64,000 nucleotides of DNA from contig CACLQQ010000002.1 of NCBI GenBank assembly GCA_902609095.1, forward strand, positions 1 through 64,000. The letters are read 5' to 3'. Below are positions 10,343 through 19,697 of this stretch, piece after piece. Below the pieces are notes generated by a model. It did no database searches, was not told where the DNA came from, and saw nothing but the letters and a program-made list of their open reading frames with translations. Made by a program: the position numbers and the translations under genes. Source of the stretch: an uncultured Bacteroidota bacterium. GTDB taxonomy: Bacteria > Bacteroidota > Bacteroidia > Chitinophagales > Saprospiraceae. How positions within the stretch are numbered: position 1 is the first letter of the stretch; every line of letters begins with the position of its first letter.

Positions 10343-10667
10343 TGCAAGGGATTTGTGTTAATTGAGCTACTTGTATGAGGAGATCAGCACGATTGATCAT
10401 ATCTAGCAAGTCTTCCATTTCTTCTTGAGTAAATAGAAGATCAATTCCTTCATAGGGTGTCGTTACTTTGATGATCAGATCTGGATTATCAGATTTATTG
10501 ATGAATGCATTATATGCGCTTCTCAAAGCTCTTTCAAACTGGCCATAGGTCCTGATATTTAATTTGATGCCTATATTTCTGTATACAACACTAATCGCAC
10601 CACAACCGTAGCACTTATAAATCAATCCGTCTTTACTTTCACTCAATATTTTATAGTTACAACTCAA
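10329..10667 (-). CDS. DUF6686-like small Cys-containing protein
   Basis: MSCNYKILSESKDGLIYKCYGCGAISVVYRNIGIKL; overlaps the start of the Fur-like gene by 14 nt. Confidence 0.55.
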   Translation of the reverse strand: MSCNYKILSESKDGLIYKCYGCGAISVVYRNIGIKLNIRTYGQFERALRSAYNAFINKSDNPDLIIKVTTPYEGIDLLFTQEEMEDLLDMINRADLLIQVAQLTQIPCNEQE

Positions 10668-10770
10668 TTTTTTTTGCTGCTAAGATAGCGTAGCATATGA
10701 ACTGATCAACTCATTCATTTTATTGAACTCATTACCCAAATCTGAGGTAACCAATCCCCAAAGTTATGAA

Positions 10771-10793
10771 TAGGTAGTAGTACATACTACCTA
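10771..10793. promoter_or_regulatory. Inverted repeat TAGGTAGTA-n5-TACTACCTA, candidate operator
   Basis: Perfect 9-bp arms with 5-bp spacer (gtaca) in the divergent intergenic region between the DUF6686-like/Fur-like genes and the helicase. Confidence 0.55.
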
Positions 10794-10877
10794 AAAGTAG
10801 TAGACATATCTTTTCAATGAATCTAAGAGACTACTCTCTATAAACTTCGATTCAATAGGCAAGGAAGTATAAGTACC

Positions 10878-12176
10878 TTGCCCCATATGACTAACGATAG
10901 AATTAAATCTCTGTATCAGAAGATGGGAATTACTGAATTACATGAAATGCAGCTTTCTGCATTTGAGACTATTCAAGATAACCCAGAGACTATCTTAATT
11001 AGTCCAACGGGGACAGGTAAAACCATTGCTTTTTTATTACCGGCTATAGAAGGTTTAGACCCTGATATTGAGGGAACCCAGGTTGTCATCTTAGTCCCAT
11101 CTCGAGAGTTAGCCATACAAATAGAGCATGGATGTCGTTCATTAGGTCGTGGATATAAGGTAAACGCTGTCTATGGTGGCAGGCCAATTGCTAAAGACTT
11201 CGAAGAGCTGGGTCATCCACCAAGTATATGAAGGATAGCTGACCATCTCAGGAGAGGTACGCTATCTACCTATTATATTAGCACGATCGTTCTTGATGAA
11301 TTTGATAAATCTCTTGAAGTAGGATTCAAAAAAGGAATGAAAGAGATTGTTGCAGAATTGCTATTTCCATCTAAAAAGATTCTGACCTCCGCCACCCAAC
11401 AAATACAGATACCTCAGTTCCTGAAACTAACGCAACCCAAAACACTCACTTTTGTAAGTGACAACGATAATTTCTTAGATATAAAACTCGTCACCTCTCC
11501 TACCAAGGATAAACTTGAAACTTTATCGGTACTACTCAAACATATAGGAGATGCCCATGGCATCATATTCTGTAATTGCAAAAATACGATCAACTATGTC
11601 AGCGAACACCTCACTCAAGCAGGATTGGAACATGTTTTATACTATGGTGCATTAGAACAGCGAGAGCGAGAGAGAGCCGTAATTCAGTTTCGTAATGGCA
11701 CTTACAAAATCCTATTATCCACAGATTTAGCTGCTCGAGGTATAGATGTACCTAAACTGGACTACATCATACATTATCAACTCCCATTCAAAAAAGAAGA
11801 ATTCATTCATCGGAATGGCCGAACAGCTCGTATGCATGAACATGGCACCGCTTATGTCATCAAATGGAGCCAAGAAGGTCTTCCCGAATTTATCAAAGGT
11901 ATTTCTACTGAAACCCTGAGAGAAGCGCCACTTTCACCAAGAAGCTCAATTGCAACCTTGTTCATATCAGGAGGTCGAAAGGATATAATATCCAAGGGGG
12001 ATATCACAGGTATGCTCATAAAAAAAGGTAATCTCCAGATGGAGGAGATAAGCCTTATAGAGCTTAAACAGGACTGTGCCTTCGCAGCAGTTCCCAAAAA
12101 GAAATCCTGTAATCTCATCCAGAAGTTGCTTAACAGTAGACTAAAGAAAAGGAAGGTCAGAATTTACCAATTATAG
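10878..12176 (+). pseudogene. DEAD/DEAH-box RNA helicase with lost TPGR-motif segment and in-frame TGA
   Basis: SPTGTGKT, LVPSRELA, VLDEFDKS, LTSAT, STDLAARGIDVP, HRNGRTAR are all present. At 11229-11231 the reading is HPPSI*RIADHLRRG where the family has HPP..xxGTPGRIADH; the same frame continues on both sides. Confidence 0.85.
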
Positions 12177-12249
12177 TACATCTTGTATAGAGCTTAGTCT
12201 CTGTAAATATTTCGATTTTTAGCTAAATTTAAATAAAGAAATACTCGTA

Positions 12250-13506
12250 ATGAAACTATCCTATCTATTCATCTGTGCTATTGCTATATCAATATTTTCT
12301 TGTAAGACTCAAGAAACTGGACCAATACCAATCAAAGTAGAAGAAGTAGTATCCACACTACAAAAAAGACTCATAGAAGCACAAGAAGGAGAAATGATCC
12401 TGTTACCAGAAGGTAAATTTTCATTTAATCGGCCACTATCATTGGTTGATGTGCCTGGTGTTACAATCAAGGGTCTTGGTATGAAAAAGACTATCCTATC
12501 ATTCAAAGATCAAATCGAAGGCGGTGAAGGTCTAAGCATAAAGAGTGCAACTGACATAACGCTCGAAGACTTCACGATTGCAGATAGTAAAGGAGATGCA
12601 CTCAAACTTCATGAATGTACCAATGTTGTGATTAGAGGCATGGAGACTACTTGGACGGGAGGAGCCTTAGAAACTAATGGTGCTTATGGTCTATATCCTG
12701 TCTTCTGCACTAATGTACTGATGGAGAATTGCGAGGCGTCTTATGCCATGGACGCAGGCATCTACATAGGACAATCTAACAATGTAGTAATCAGAAATAA
12801 CTATGCACATCATAATGTTGCTGGTATTGAAATTGAAAACACAATAGTTGGTGAGGTATATGGTAATAGAGCTATAGAAAATACAGCTGGGTTGTTAATT
12901 TTTGATATGCCAGATGTTCCTCAAGCCAATGGACACAGTATCAAGGTTTATGACAACGTCATGGACAATAACAATGGCCTGAACTTCTCTGCACCAGGCA
13001 TAGTTGTGAATACCTTACCTCCTGGAACTGGTATGGTTCTTATGGCAAGCACACAAGTTGAACTTTATAATAACAAGATCTCAAATCATAAATCAGTAGG
13101 TATTGCTATTAATACTTGGTTATTGACTGGTTTGCCGTTCGAATCAAAGGAATATGATCCTTACAATAGTTATATCAGTGTACATGACAATGAAATCACA
13201 GGCACTCAAGGGCCACCAGATATGACTACAGATATGGGTAAGTTATTCACAGCCATATTCGGTGGTAAATCCTACGACATCACGGTTGATGGAATCTATA
13301 GACCAGATCAAGTCAATGATGATGGTACGCCAAAAGGTATCTGTATAAGAAATAATGGCGAAGCTTCATTTTCTAATCTAAATGCTGGTATGGGAGCTAC
13401 TCCAGAGGCAATCATGAAAAATGTAAGCTATGATCTAAGCATGTTCGATTGTGAGAATCCAGCATTGGAATTAGGTAAATATGATGAATGGATAGCAGCT
13501 GAGTAG
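12250..13506 (+). CDS. Parallel beta-helix repeat protein (TIGR03805-like), lipoprotein
   Basis: Signal/lipobox FSC; repeats such as NNVVIRNNYAHHNVAGIEIENT, GNRAIENTAGLLIF, VYDNVMDNNN. Confidence 0.85.
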   Translation: MKLSYLFICAIAISIFSCKTQETGPIPIKVEEVVSTLQKRLIEAQEGEMILLPEGKFSFNRPLSLVDVPGVTIKGLGMKKTILSFKDQIEGGEGLSIKSATDITLEDFTIADSKGDALKLHECTNVVIRGMETTWTGGALETNGAYGLYPVFCTNVLMENCEASYAMDAGIYIGQSNNVVIRNNYAHHNVAGIEIENTIVGEVYGNRAIENTAGLLIFDMPDVPQANGHSIKVYDNVMDNNNGLNFSAPGIVVNTLPPGTGMVLMASTQVELYNNKISNHKSVGIAINTWLLTGLPFESKEYDPYNSYISVHDNEITGTQGPPDMTTDMGKLFTAIFGGKSYDITVDGIYRPDQVNDDGTPKGICIRNNGEASFSNLNAGMGATPEAIMKNVSYDLSMFDCENPALELGKYDEWIAAE

Positions 13507-13509
13507 TAC

Positions 13510-14574
13510 ATGAAAGGAAAGATATTAATAGCTATAGGTATCATGGGGTGGATTATTATTTGTAGTTGTTCACCTACTCAAAAGGGAATAATCATTGGTT
13601 ACAAGCCATTTGACTCGTTGTCAGAATATGGGTTCTTTGAAGGGCCTTTAGCGGATATGAATCCTGCAGATCGGGTTCTTCCTTACGATTTAAGCAATCC
13701 TCTCTTTTCTGACCATGCCCGTAAAGCCCGATTTGTTTGGATGCCAGAAGGGTCCTCAGCGTCCTACACCTCTGAAGGCTTGTTAGATTTTCCCAAAAAT
13801 GCTGTGTTGATCAAATCATTCTACTATCAGCACGATGAAAGAGACCTTTCTAAAGGGCACAGAATCATCGAGACCCGCTTGTTAATTAACAATGGTGAAC
13901 AGTGGGAAGCAAGATCCTATGTGTGGAATGATGAGCAGACTGAAGCGAGCTACGATGTGGTCGGTGATATTAAAGAGGTCTTATGGATTGATGCATCTGG
14001 TGAAACGAAGGAAGTGAACTACATCATTCCTAACAAAAATCAATGTAAAGGTTGCCATTATTACGATCATAATCAGATGCCAATAGGCCCTAAAGCTGGT
14101 AATCTGAACAAAGATTTCGCATATCAAGATGGTGCTCAGAACCAATTGCTAAGATGGAAAGAAGTAGGCTTTCTCAAGGATTTGCCAGTAATGGAAAAAG
14201 TACCTAAATGGGCAGTTTGGAATCAACCAGAATCTGGAGATCTGCATAGCCGAGCTATGGCATATCTCGATATCAACTGTAGGCATTGTCATAATCCTAA
14301 AGGGCCTGCTAACACAACCGGACTGACACTAACGGCTAATACCCTATCCGATGGACACATTGGAGTGTATAAGTCGAGTGTTGCAGCGGGAGCGGGGACT
14401 GGTGGCTACGATTACAACATAGTGCCGGGAAATCCAGAAGAATCCATACTCTATTACCGCATGGCCTCTACAGAACCTGCTGCCATGATGCCAGAGTTGG
14501 GCCGCAGAACAGTCCATCAAGAAGGCTTAGCCCTAATCAAAGATTGGATCGAGGATATGGACGTCATGAATTAA
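13510..14574 (+). CDS. SO2930-family diheme c-type cytochrome
   Basis: Two CxxCH motifs (NKNQCKGCHYY, INCRHCHNPKG); immediately downstream of the beta-helix gene. Confidence 0.9.
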   Translation: MKGKILIAIGIMGWIIICSCSPTQKGIIIGYKPFDSLSEYGFFEGPLADMNPADRVLPYDLSNPLFSDHARKARFVWMPEGSSASYTSEGLLDFPKNAVLIKSFYYQHDERDLSKGHRIIETRLLINNGEQWEARSYVWNDEQTEASYDVVGDIKEVLWIDASGETKEVNYIIPNKNQCKGCHYYDHNQMPIGPKAGNLNKDFAYQDGAQNQLLRWKEVGFLKDLPVMEKVPKWAVWNQPESGDLHSRAMAYLDINCRHCHNPKGPANTTGLTLTANTLSDGHIGVYKSSVAAGAGTGGYDYNIVPGNPEESILYYRMASTEPAAMMPELGRRTVHQEGLALIKDWIEDMDVMN

Positions 14575-14600
14575 GATCTCTGAACACATAGCAAGTTGTA

Positions 14601-15427
14601 ATGAATAAACTATGGCAACATATTCCGAAGTGGGAACAGGCCATCATTTGGTTTCTACTTTTGACGCAACCGATAATAATTATAAATCAAGTGTCGATCC
14701 TACAAAATTTGCAGTCTTATAATATCTTCCGTTAGGCTTTTATCTATTGTGCGCTGACCTTATGGTTGTTCTGGTATTACACTACTCGAGATGATAAAAT
14801 TTTCAAGAACTCTGAGAAAAGAAAGAAACTCTCATCTCCCCCATTATTCTCTAGTAGGAGGGATGTTCAGATCTTAATATGTATAGCTCTATTCGGAGTA
14901 GTGTATATCTCCAATGCCTTTGGATATGACGTGTTCGGAACTGATGGTACATGATAATTAGAATTTATAAATCATGCAGATTTTGCACGGATCCTCACAG
15001 GGTCACTATTACTAATGAGCACCGTTCAAATAACAAGTATTGTTGAGGAAGTCGTATTCGGGAGTTACATGCAAAACCTATTGACTGCTCACTATGGACG
15101 CTGGATATCATTTTTGGTAGTGGATCTCATATTCACTTTAGGTTACTTATTACTGCACTCCCATCTTCTACCTTATTTATAGTATCAATGGCGTTTAGCT
15201 GGATAACTGATGGAACAGTATTAATACATACCGGCTTCCTATTACATATCTAGTTCGATGTTATAGCATTTGCTACTTTTTATTTATCGATGGTAATGAA
15301 CGATCTCCATTTCCTATCTCAAATACTTCTACTGTATATCTTCATTTTGCTGATTTCCATTGTATCCATGATTTATCTTTGGTTTCAATTATCAGGAAAA
15401 AGAGAAATATCTGATAAACACATGTAA
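14601..15427 (+). pseudogene. CPBP intramembrane metalloprotease remnant
   Basis: MNKLWQHIPKWEQAIIWFLLL...YNIFR*AFIYCALTLWLFWYY...DVFGTDGT**LEFINH...SIVEEVVFGSYMQNLLTAHYGRW... then a frame change to LPSSTLFIVSMAFSWITDGTVLIHTGFLLHI*FDVIAFATFYLSM; EExxxRGY motif altered. Confidence 0.7.
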
Positions 15428-15720
15428 AATCCTCGTACTCTTAATAATCAGTATTTGGTATGACTATGAGCATACTCAGGTTCTTAATGGATACGAGATT
15501 CAAGGAGATAGTGTGCTATTCGTTTTTGATCCAGAAGTTTATCAAGTAGAGACAACGCAGGTAGTACTGACTGGTTCATTCAAGTCTTTGGATCAATCCA
15601 TGACAGATCCTAATTGGCCCTCACTAGTTACAATAATCTAAAAACAATCATTATTGATAATAGTTCGAATTTGATCGAACCCAATAGTACCTTTAAGTTT
15701 AGAATGATCAAGGAATTTGG
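15425..15720 (+). pseudogene. Frameshifted 5' portion (N-terminal starch-binding-like domain) of the alpha-amylase-family gene
   Basis: YDYEHTQVLNGYEIQGDSVLFVFDPEVYQVETTQVVLTGSFKSLDQSMTDPNW, then a second frame PLTSYNNLKTIIIDNSSNLIEPNSTFKFR, then a third frame NDQGIWLDPPTDAPN joining the long ORF. Confidence 0.7.
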
Positions 15721-18066
15721 TTGGACCCTCCAACGGACGCTCCTAACATAAAGGGAAGTGATTTGATATTTGAACCCCAAGAAGGTATGATAGCATATAA
15801 AGCAGAATTGAGAAAACCTAATATTATCTGGGCACAGATCGACCCAGAGCAGCGCTCTTTAGAACCCCATAATTATCAAATACTTAATGCCGAGGGTAAA
15901 GTAATTGGGGTCAAAGAAGTACTACCACATGAAGCTCATACTATGATCATTGTACCTGAGCAACCCTTAGATATCCGAAGGGTATACTTCTTAAATTCTA
16001 AAGTCAAAGACAAAGCGGTGCACTGTTCTTTCGATGGCTGGTTCAGAGAGTTGTATTCAGAAAAGGAGCTTGGAGCTAATCCAACCCCATATGGCACATC
16101 AGTGAGATTATTTGCCCCCAGAGCCGAACAAGTAAAACTCTATCTATACAGAGGCAGACTTGATACCGAAGCTTATCAAACCATCGATATGACAGTTGAC
16201 AACAATGGAGTGTGGGAGTTGCTCACCAAAGAAGATTTACATGGCGTCTATTATGATTTCACGATTCATGGAAGTAGTGATCCTGGCAATCACTTTTATG
16301 AGCAACAGCCAGTACATTTCACAGATCCTTATGCCCGAGTGAGTGATGACACTTGGGGTAAGGCTCGAATCTGGCGTCGGGGCATTCCAGCCACTCCCCT
16401 TCCTGATGGTATTCCATCTTTAGAAGATGTGATCGCATATGAGGTCCATGTTCAGGATTTCACCGATCAACTTCCAGTCGATGATAAGATTAAAGGCACC
16501 TTTCCTGCTATGATACAGTCAGGACTGAGAAATTCAGCAGGCGAAAAAATAGGATTCGATTATCTCATAGACTTAGGGATTAATACAGTTCACCTCATGC
16601 CGGTACAGGAGTACCTGCACTTTCCTACCGATGACTGGGTCACTTCCTTTGGAGAGGATCCCTATATGATCGAACAGGGTATAGCACACGAGAACTACCA
16701 GTGGGGATATCGAACCTCTCACTTTATGGCCGTAGAGTCTCGTTACAGAACTAAAGGTACTGAACCTGGCCAAGAACGTCAAGAATTCAAAGAGTTGGTA
16801 CAGGCATTCCATGATCAGGACATAGCTGTAATTATTGACATTGTGCCTAATCATACCGCTGAGAATATGGACGGCAATGGTTGGTTCTTCAACTTCAATG
16901 CGATAGACCAGCAATACTACTATCGCACCAAGGACTTTGATCATATAGGCGCCTACGGTAATGAAGTCAAAACTGAGAACAGACCTATGGTGCAGCGTTG
17001 GCTGATAGATCAGTGTCAACACTTCATCAACGAGTTTGGAATTGATGGCTTCAGAATAGATCTCGCAGGTCAGATAGATCAGCAAACTCTTATGAAGCTT
17101 AAGAAAGCTATTGGTGACGATAAGATCCTATATGGCGAAGCTTGGATAGGATCTAATGATCCAGAATTCGAGGATAATCCTGACTGGGATTGGTATAAGA
17201 ATGATGCACCAATTACCTTCTTTCAGGATGACACTCGAAATGCCTACAAGGGACCAGTATTTGAGCTGAAGGACCCTAAAAACGATCGAGGATGGCCAGG
17301 TGGAAAATTTGAAGATCGGCAGAAAGTTATAGCTGGATTAGCCAATAAGAATCCTGATGACTATACACCTCTTAACGGGATTAGCTATCTCGACATACAT
17401 GATAACTTTGCCCTGGCAGATCAGTTTGGAGTTGACTTCGATGGTCGGACTAACGTTTTACAAGGATCCTATAAGATTGCTGCAACCCTACTCTATACTA
17501 CCTTAGGTCCAATCGTTACGCATGGTGGCTCTGAGATTATGAGAAGTAAGGCTCATGCGCCTCTTAGAGAAGAAGTACGAACTACTCAAGCTGGCTATGA
17601 AGTACACATGCATGGCTATCGAGATACCTATAATCATAGAATAGCGAACCAGTTCAACTGGGAACAAGTGGGTCAACAGCCCAAATCAGACAATCAGAAT
17701 GATTATAAAAACATGCACCAGTTCTGGAGAGGATTAAACCATTTTAGAAGTTCCGAACTAGGCAAAACATTTAGAGTGGCAGAGTCAGTTTCTGAGGACT
17801 ATTATCAATGGATTTTACCCGAGGATGAGGCTCAATTGGGATACATAGTTAATGATCGAATCATGGTTTTAATCAATGCTTCTGATGAGACAAAATCTTT
17901 TGATTTCCCATTAACAGCGGGACCTTGGAAGTTAATCGGTGATATCAATGAAATTGATCATGTTAATGGCATCACCGGACATGACTGGATAGATCAGCTA
18001 GAGGGTGACCAACACTATATGATGGATCTTGATCCAAAGTCTTTATTTATATGGATTAAATCATAG
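15721..18066 (+). CDS. Alpha-amylase/pullulanase-family (GH13) glycoside hydrolase, 781-aa portion
   Basis: IAYEVHVQDFT, INTVHLMPVQEY, VIIDIVPNHT, GIDGFRIDLAGQID, LYGEAW, YLDIHDNFALAD. Confidence 0.9.
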   Translation: MDPPTDAPNIKGSDLIFEPQEGMIAYKAELRKPNIIWAQIDPEQRSLEPHNYQILNAEGKVIGVKEVLPHEAHTMIIVPEQPLDIRRVYFLNSKVKDKAVHCSFDGWFRELYSEKELGANPTPYGTSVRLFAPRAEQVKLYLYRGRLDTEAYQTIDMTVDNNGVWELLTKEDLHGVYYDFTIHGSSDPGNHFYEQQPVHFTDPYARVSDDTWGKARIWRRGIPATPLPDGIPSLEDVIAYEVHVQDFTDQLPVDDKIKGTFPAMIQSGLRNSAGEKIGFDYLIDLGINTVHLMPVQEYLHFPTDDWVTSFGEDPYMIEQGIAHENYQWGYRTSHFMAVESRYRTKGTEPGQERQEFKELVQAFHDQDIAVIIDIVPNHTAENMDGNGWFFNFNAIDQQYYYRTKDFDHIGAYGNEVKTENRPMVQRWLIDQCQHFINEFGIDGFRIDLAGQIDQQTLMKLKKAIGDDKILYGEAWIGSNDPEFEDNPDWDWYKNDAPITFFQDDTRNAYKGPVFELKDPKNDRGWPGGKFEDRQKVIAGLANKNPDDYTPLNGISYLDIHDNFALADQFGVDFDGRTNVLQGSYKIAATLLYTTLGPIVTHGGSEIMRSKAHAPLREEVRTTQAGYEVHMHGYRDTYNHRIANQFNWEQVGQQPKSDNQNDYKNMHQFWRGLNHFRSSELGKTFRVAESVSEDYYQWILPEDEAQLGYIVNDRIMVLINASDETKSFDFPLTAGPWKLIGDINEIDHVNGITGHDWIDQLEGDQHYMMDLDPKSLFIWIKS

Positions 18067-18128
18067 AATAACTGTGTAGAGAAGGATTCTATCTGAACAA
18101 TTAAATGTTAGAGTGCTTTCAGTAAGGT

Positions 18129-19697
18129 ATGAATGTTACTCAAGTCCCTACGATCGCTTTAACAGATCGTATCAGTGCCATGCTTCAGAGTCTTTGTGAA
18201 GGCCTGTATGAGAGAGAGGAAGCCATGCATTTGGCTCTATTATCAGCACTCGCTGGCGAAAGTATCTTCCTACTCGGCCCACCAGGAGTTGGAAAAAGTC
18301 TTATAGCCAGACGGCTAAAGTTTGCCTTTGCAGAAGGTAACTCCTTTGAGTATCTCATGAGTAAATTCAGTACTCCAGATGAGATATTTGGGCCTATATC
18401 GATCAAAAAGCTCAAGGATGAAGATAAGTATGAACGTCTGACTGATAATTATCTTCCGGGAGCTAATATCGTATTCCTTGATGAAATCTGGAAGGCTGGA
18501 CCTGCGATTCAAAATGCGTTATTGACTATCCTTAATGAAAAAATCTATCGCAATGGCGAAATAGAGCTGAAAGTAGATGTAAAAGGCATCATAACCGCCT
18601 CCAATGAGTTGCCAGCCAACAATGCTAACCTAGCACCCATTTGGGATAGATTCTTAGTTCGATTAGAAGTGAGCAATATCAGACAATTGAAGAACTTCCT
18701 CAGCATGATTACCGATACCTCTGATGTCTACACAGATACGATTGATCCAGAGATCAAACTGACCGAGTTAGATCTCAAGGAGATGACGGAAAAAATGAAT
18801 CATGTTACTGTAGGACCTGAGGTTCTCAACACAATTCAGATGATTAAGCTCAAAATCGAAGAACATAATGCTCAATCTGGAGATCAGCAACGATTGATTG
18901 TATTAAATGATAGGCGTTGGAAAAAAATAGTAAAACTTATGAGGGTATCTGCTCACCTTAATGATCGTTCTTATGTAAATCTAATGGATTGCTTTCTCCT
19001 AAAACACTGCTTGTGGGGGCATCCATCTCAGCAACAGATCATTATAGATATTATCACAGATTCCATCGAAAAACACGGTTATAGCATTACAGTCAACATG
19101 AATAATGTTAAAACGGAGATCGCAGAGTTCGAAAAAGATGTAGAGGGCGAGATAATGATCAAAAACAAAATAACTACTGAAGATCTCAAGCCCGCAAAAG
19201 ATAAATATTTTCGAATAATCAAAACAGCTGAAAAATTCAAAGGAACACTCATAACAATCAACGACTATCGAAGACTGACCATTGACGAACCTAAGATCAT
19301 TAATTTCTTTGATGAGGAGGGGAATATGATTCATAAAATCAGTGTTGCTCGTGGAAAACAAGAAAACTCGATAAAAGTATTTCATAATTCCAACGTCCTA
19401 ATATACAAGCTTGAAACAAGGCTTATAGAGGAATTCGATATCGTTAAGAAGACAGCGCACCCCGTGATGATTGACTATTGGAATACTAAATATAATTCTA
19501 TCAAAAACTATCTATCTGAACAGTTGAAACACATGGATGATAATCATCCCAAAGAAATAGATGCATTGAAGGGGCACCTATTTGTCGATGATGACTATGT
19601 CAATGTAGTTGAAAATAACCATAGGAAAATAACGAATCAGCTCACACAATTACAGCTAAAACTTGAGAAAATACACTTCAAGTATGCAGATGTCTGA
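18129..19697 (+). CDS. ravA: MoxR-type AAA+ ATPase, RavA-like
   Basis: GPPGVGKS Walker A, VFLDEIWKAGPAIQNALLTILNE, RNGE, TASNELP; followed by an overlapping VWA gene. Confidence 0.8.
   Translation: MNVTQVPTIALTDRISAMLQSLCEGLYEREEAMHLALLSALAGESIFLLGPPGVGKSLIARRLKFAFAEGNSFEYLMSKFSTPDEIFGPISIKKLKDEDKYERLTDNYLPGANIVFLDEIWKAGPAIQNALLTILNEKIYRNGEIELKVDVKGIITASNELPANNANLAPIWDRFLVRLEVSNIRQLKNFLSMITDTSDVYTDTIDPEIKLTELDLKEMTEKMNHVTVGPEVLNTIQMIKLKIEEHNAQSGDQQRLIVLNDRRWKKIVKLMRVSAHLNDRSYVNLMDCFLLKHCLWGHPSQQQIIIDIITDSIEKHGYSITVNMNNVKTEIAEFEKDVEGEIMIKNKITTEDLKPAKDKYFRIIKTAEKFKGTLITINDYRRLTIDEPKIINFFDEEGNMIHKISVARGKQENSIKVFHNSNVLIYKLETRLIEEFDIVKKTAHPVMIDYWNTKYNSIKNYLSEQLKHMDDNHPKEIDALKGHLFVDDDYVNVVENNHRKITNQLTQLQLKLEKIHFKYADV

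Noticed and set aside
12220-12232. TTTAGCTAAA upstream of the beta-helix gene as another metal-box operator
   Set aside because: Only a 10-bp palindrome with different spacing from the 20-bp TonB palindrome; expected by chance in AT-rich DNA.
16573-17085. 170-aa minus-strand ORF inside the amylase-family gene
   Set aside because: Antisense to GH13 catalytic motifs; low-complexity hydrophobic composition consistent with a shadow ORF.
18185-19385. Minus-strand ORFs within the RavA-like gene
   Set aside because: Shadow ORFs antisense to a clear AAA+ coding region.
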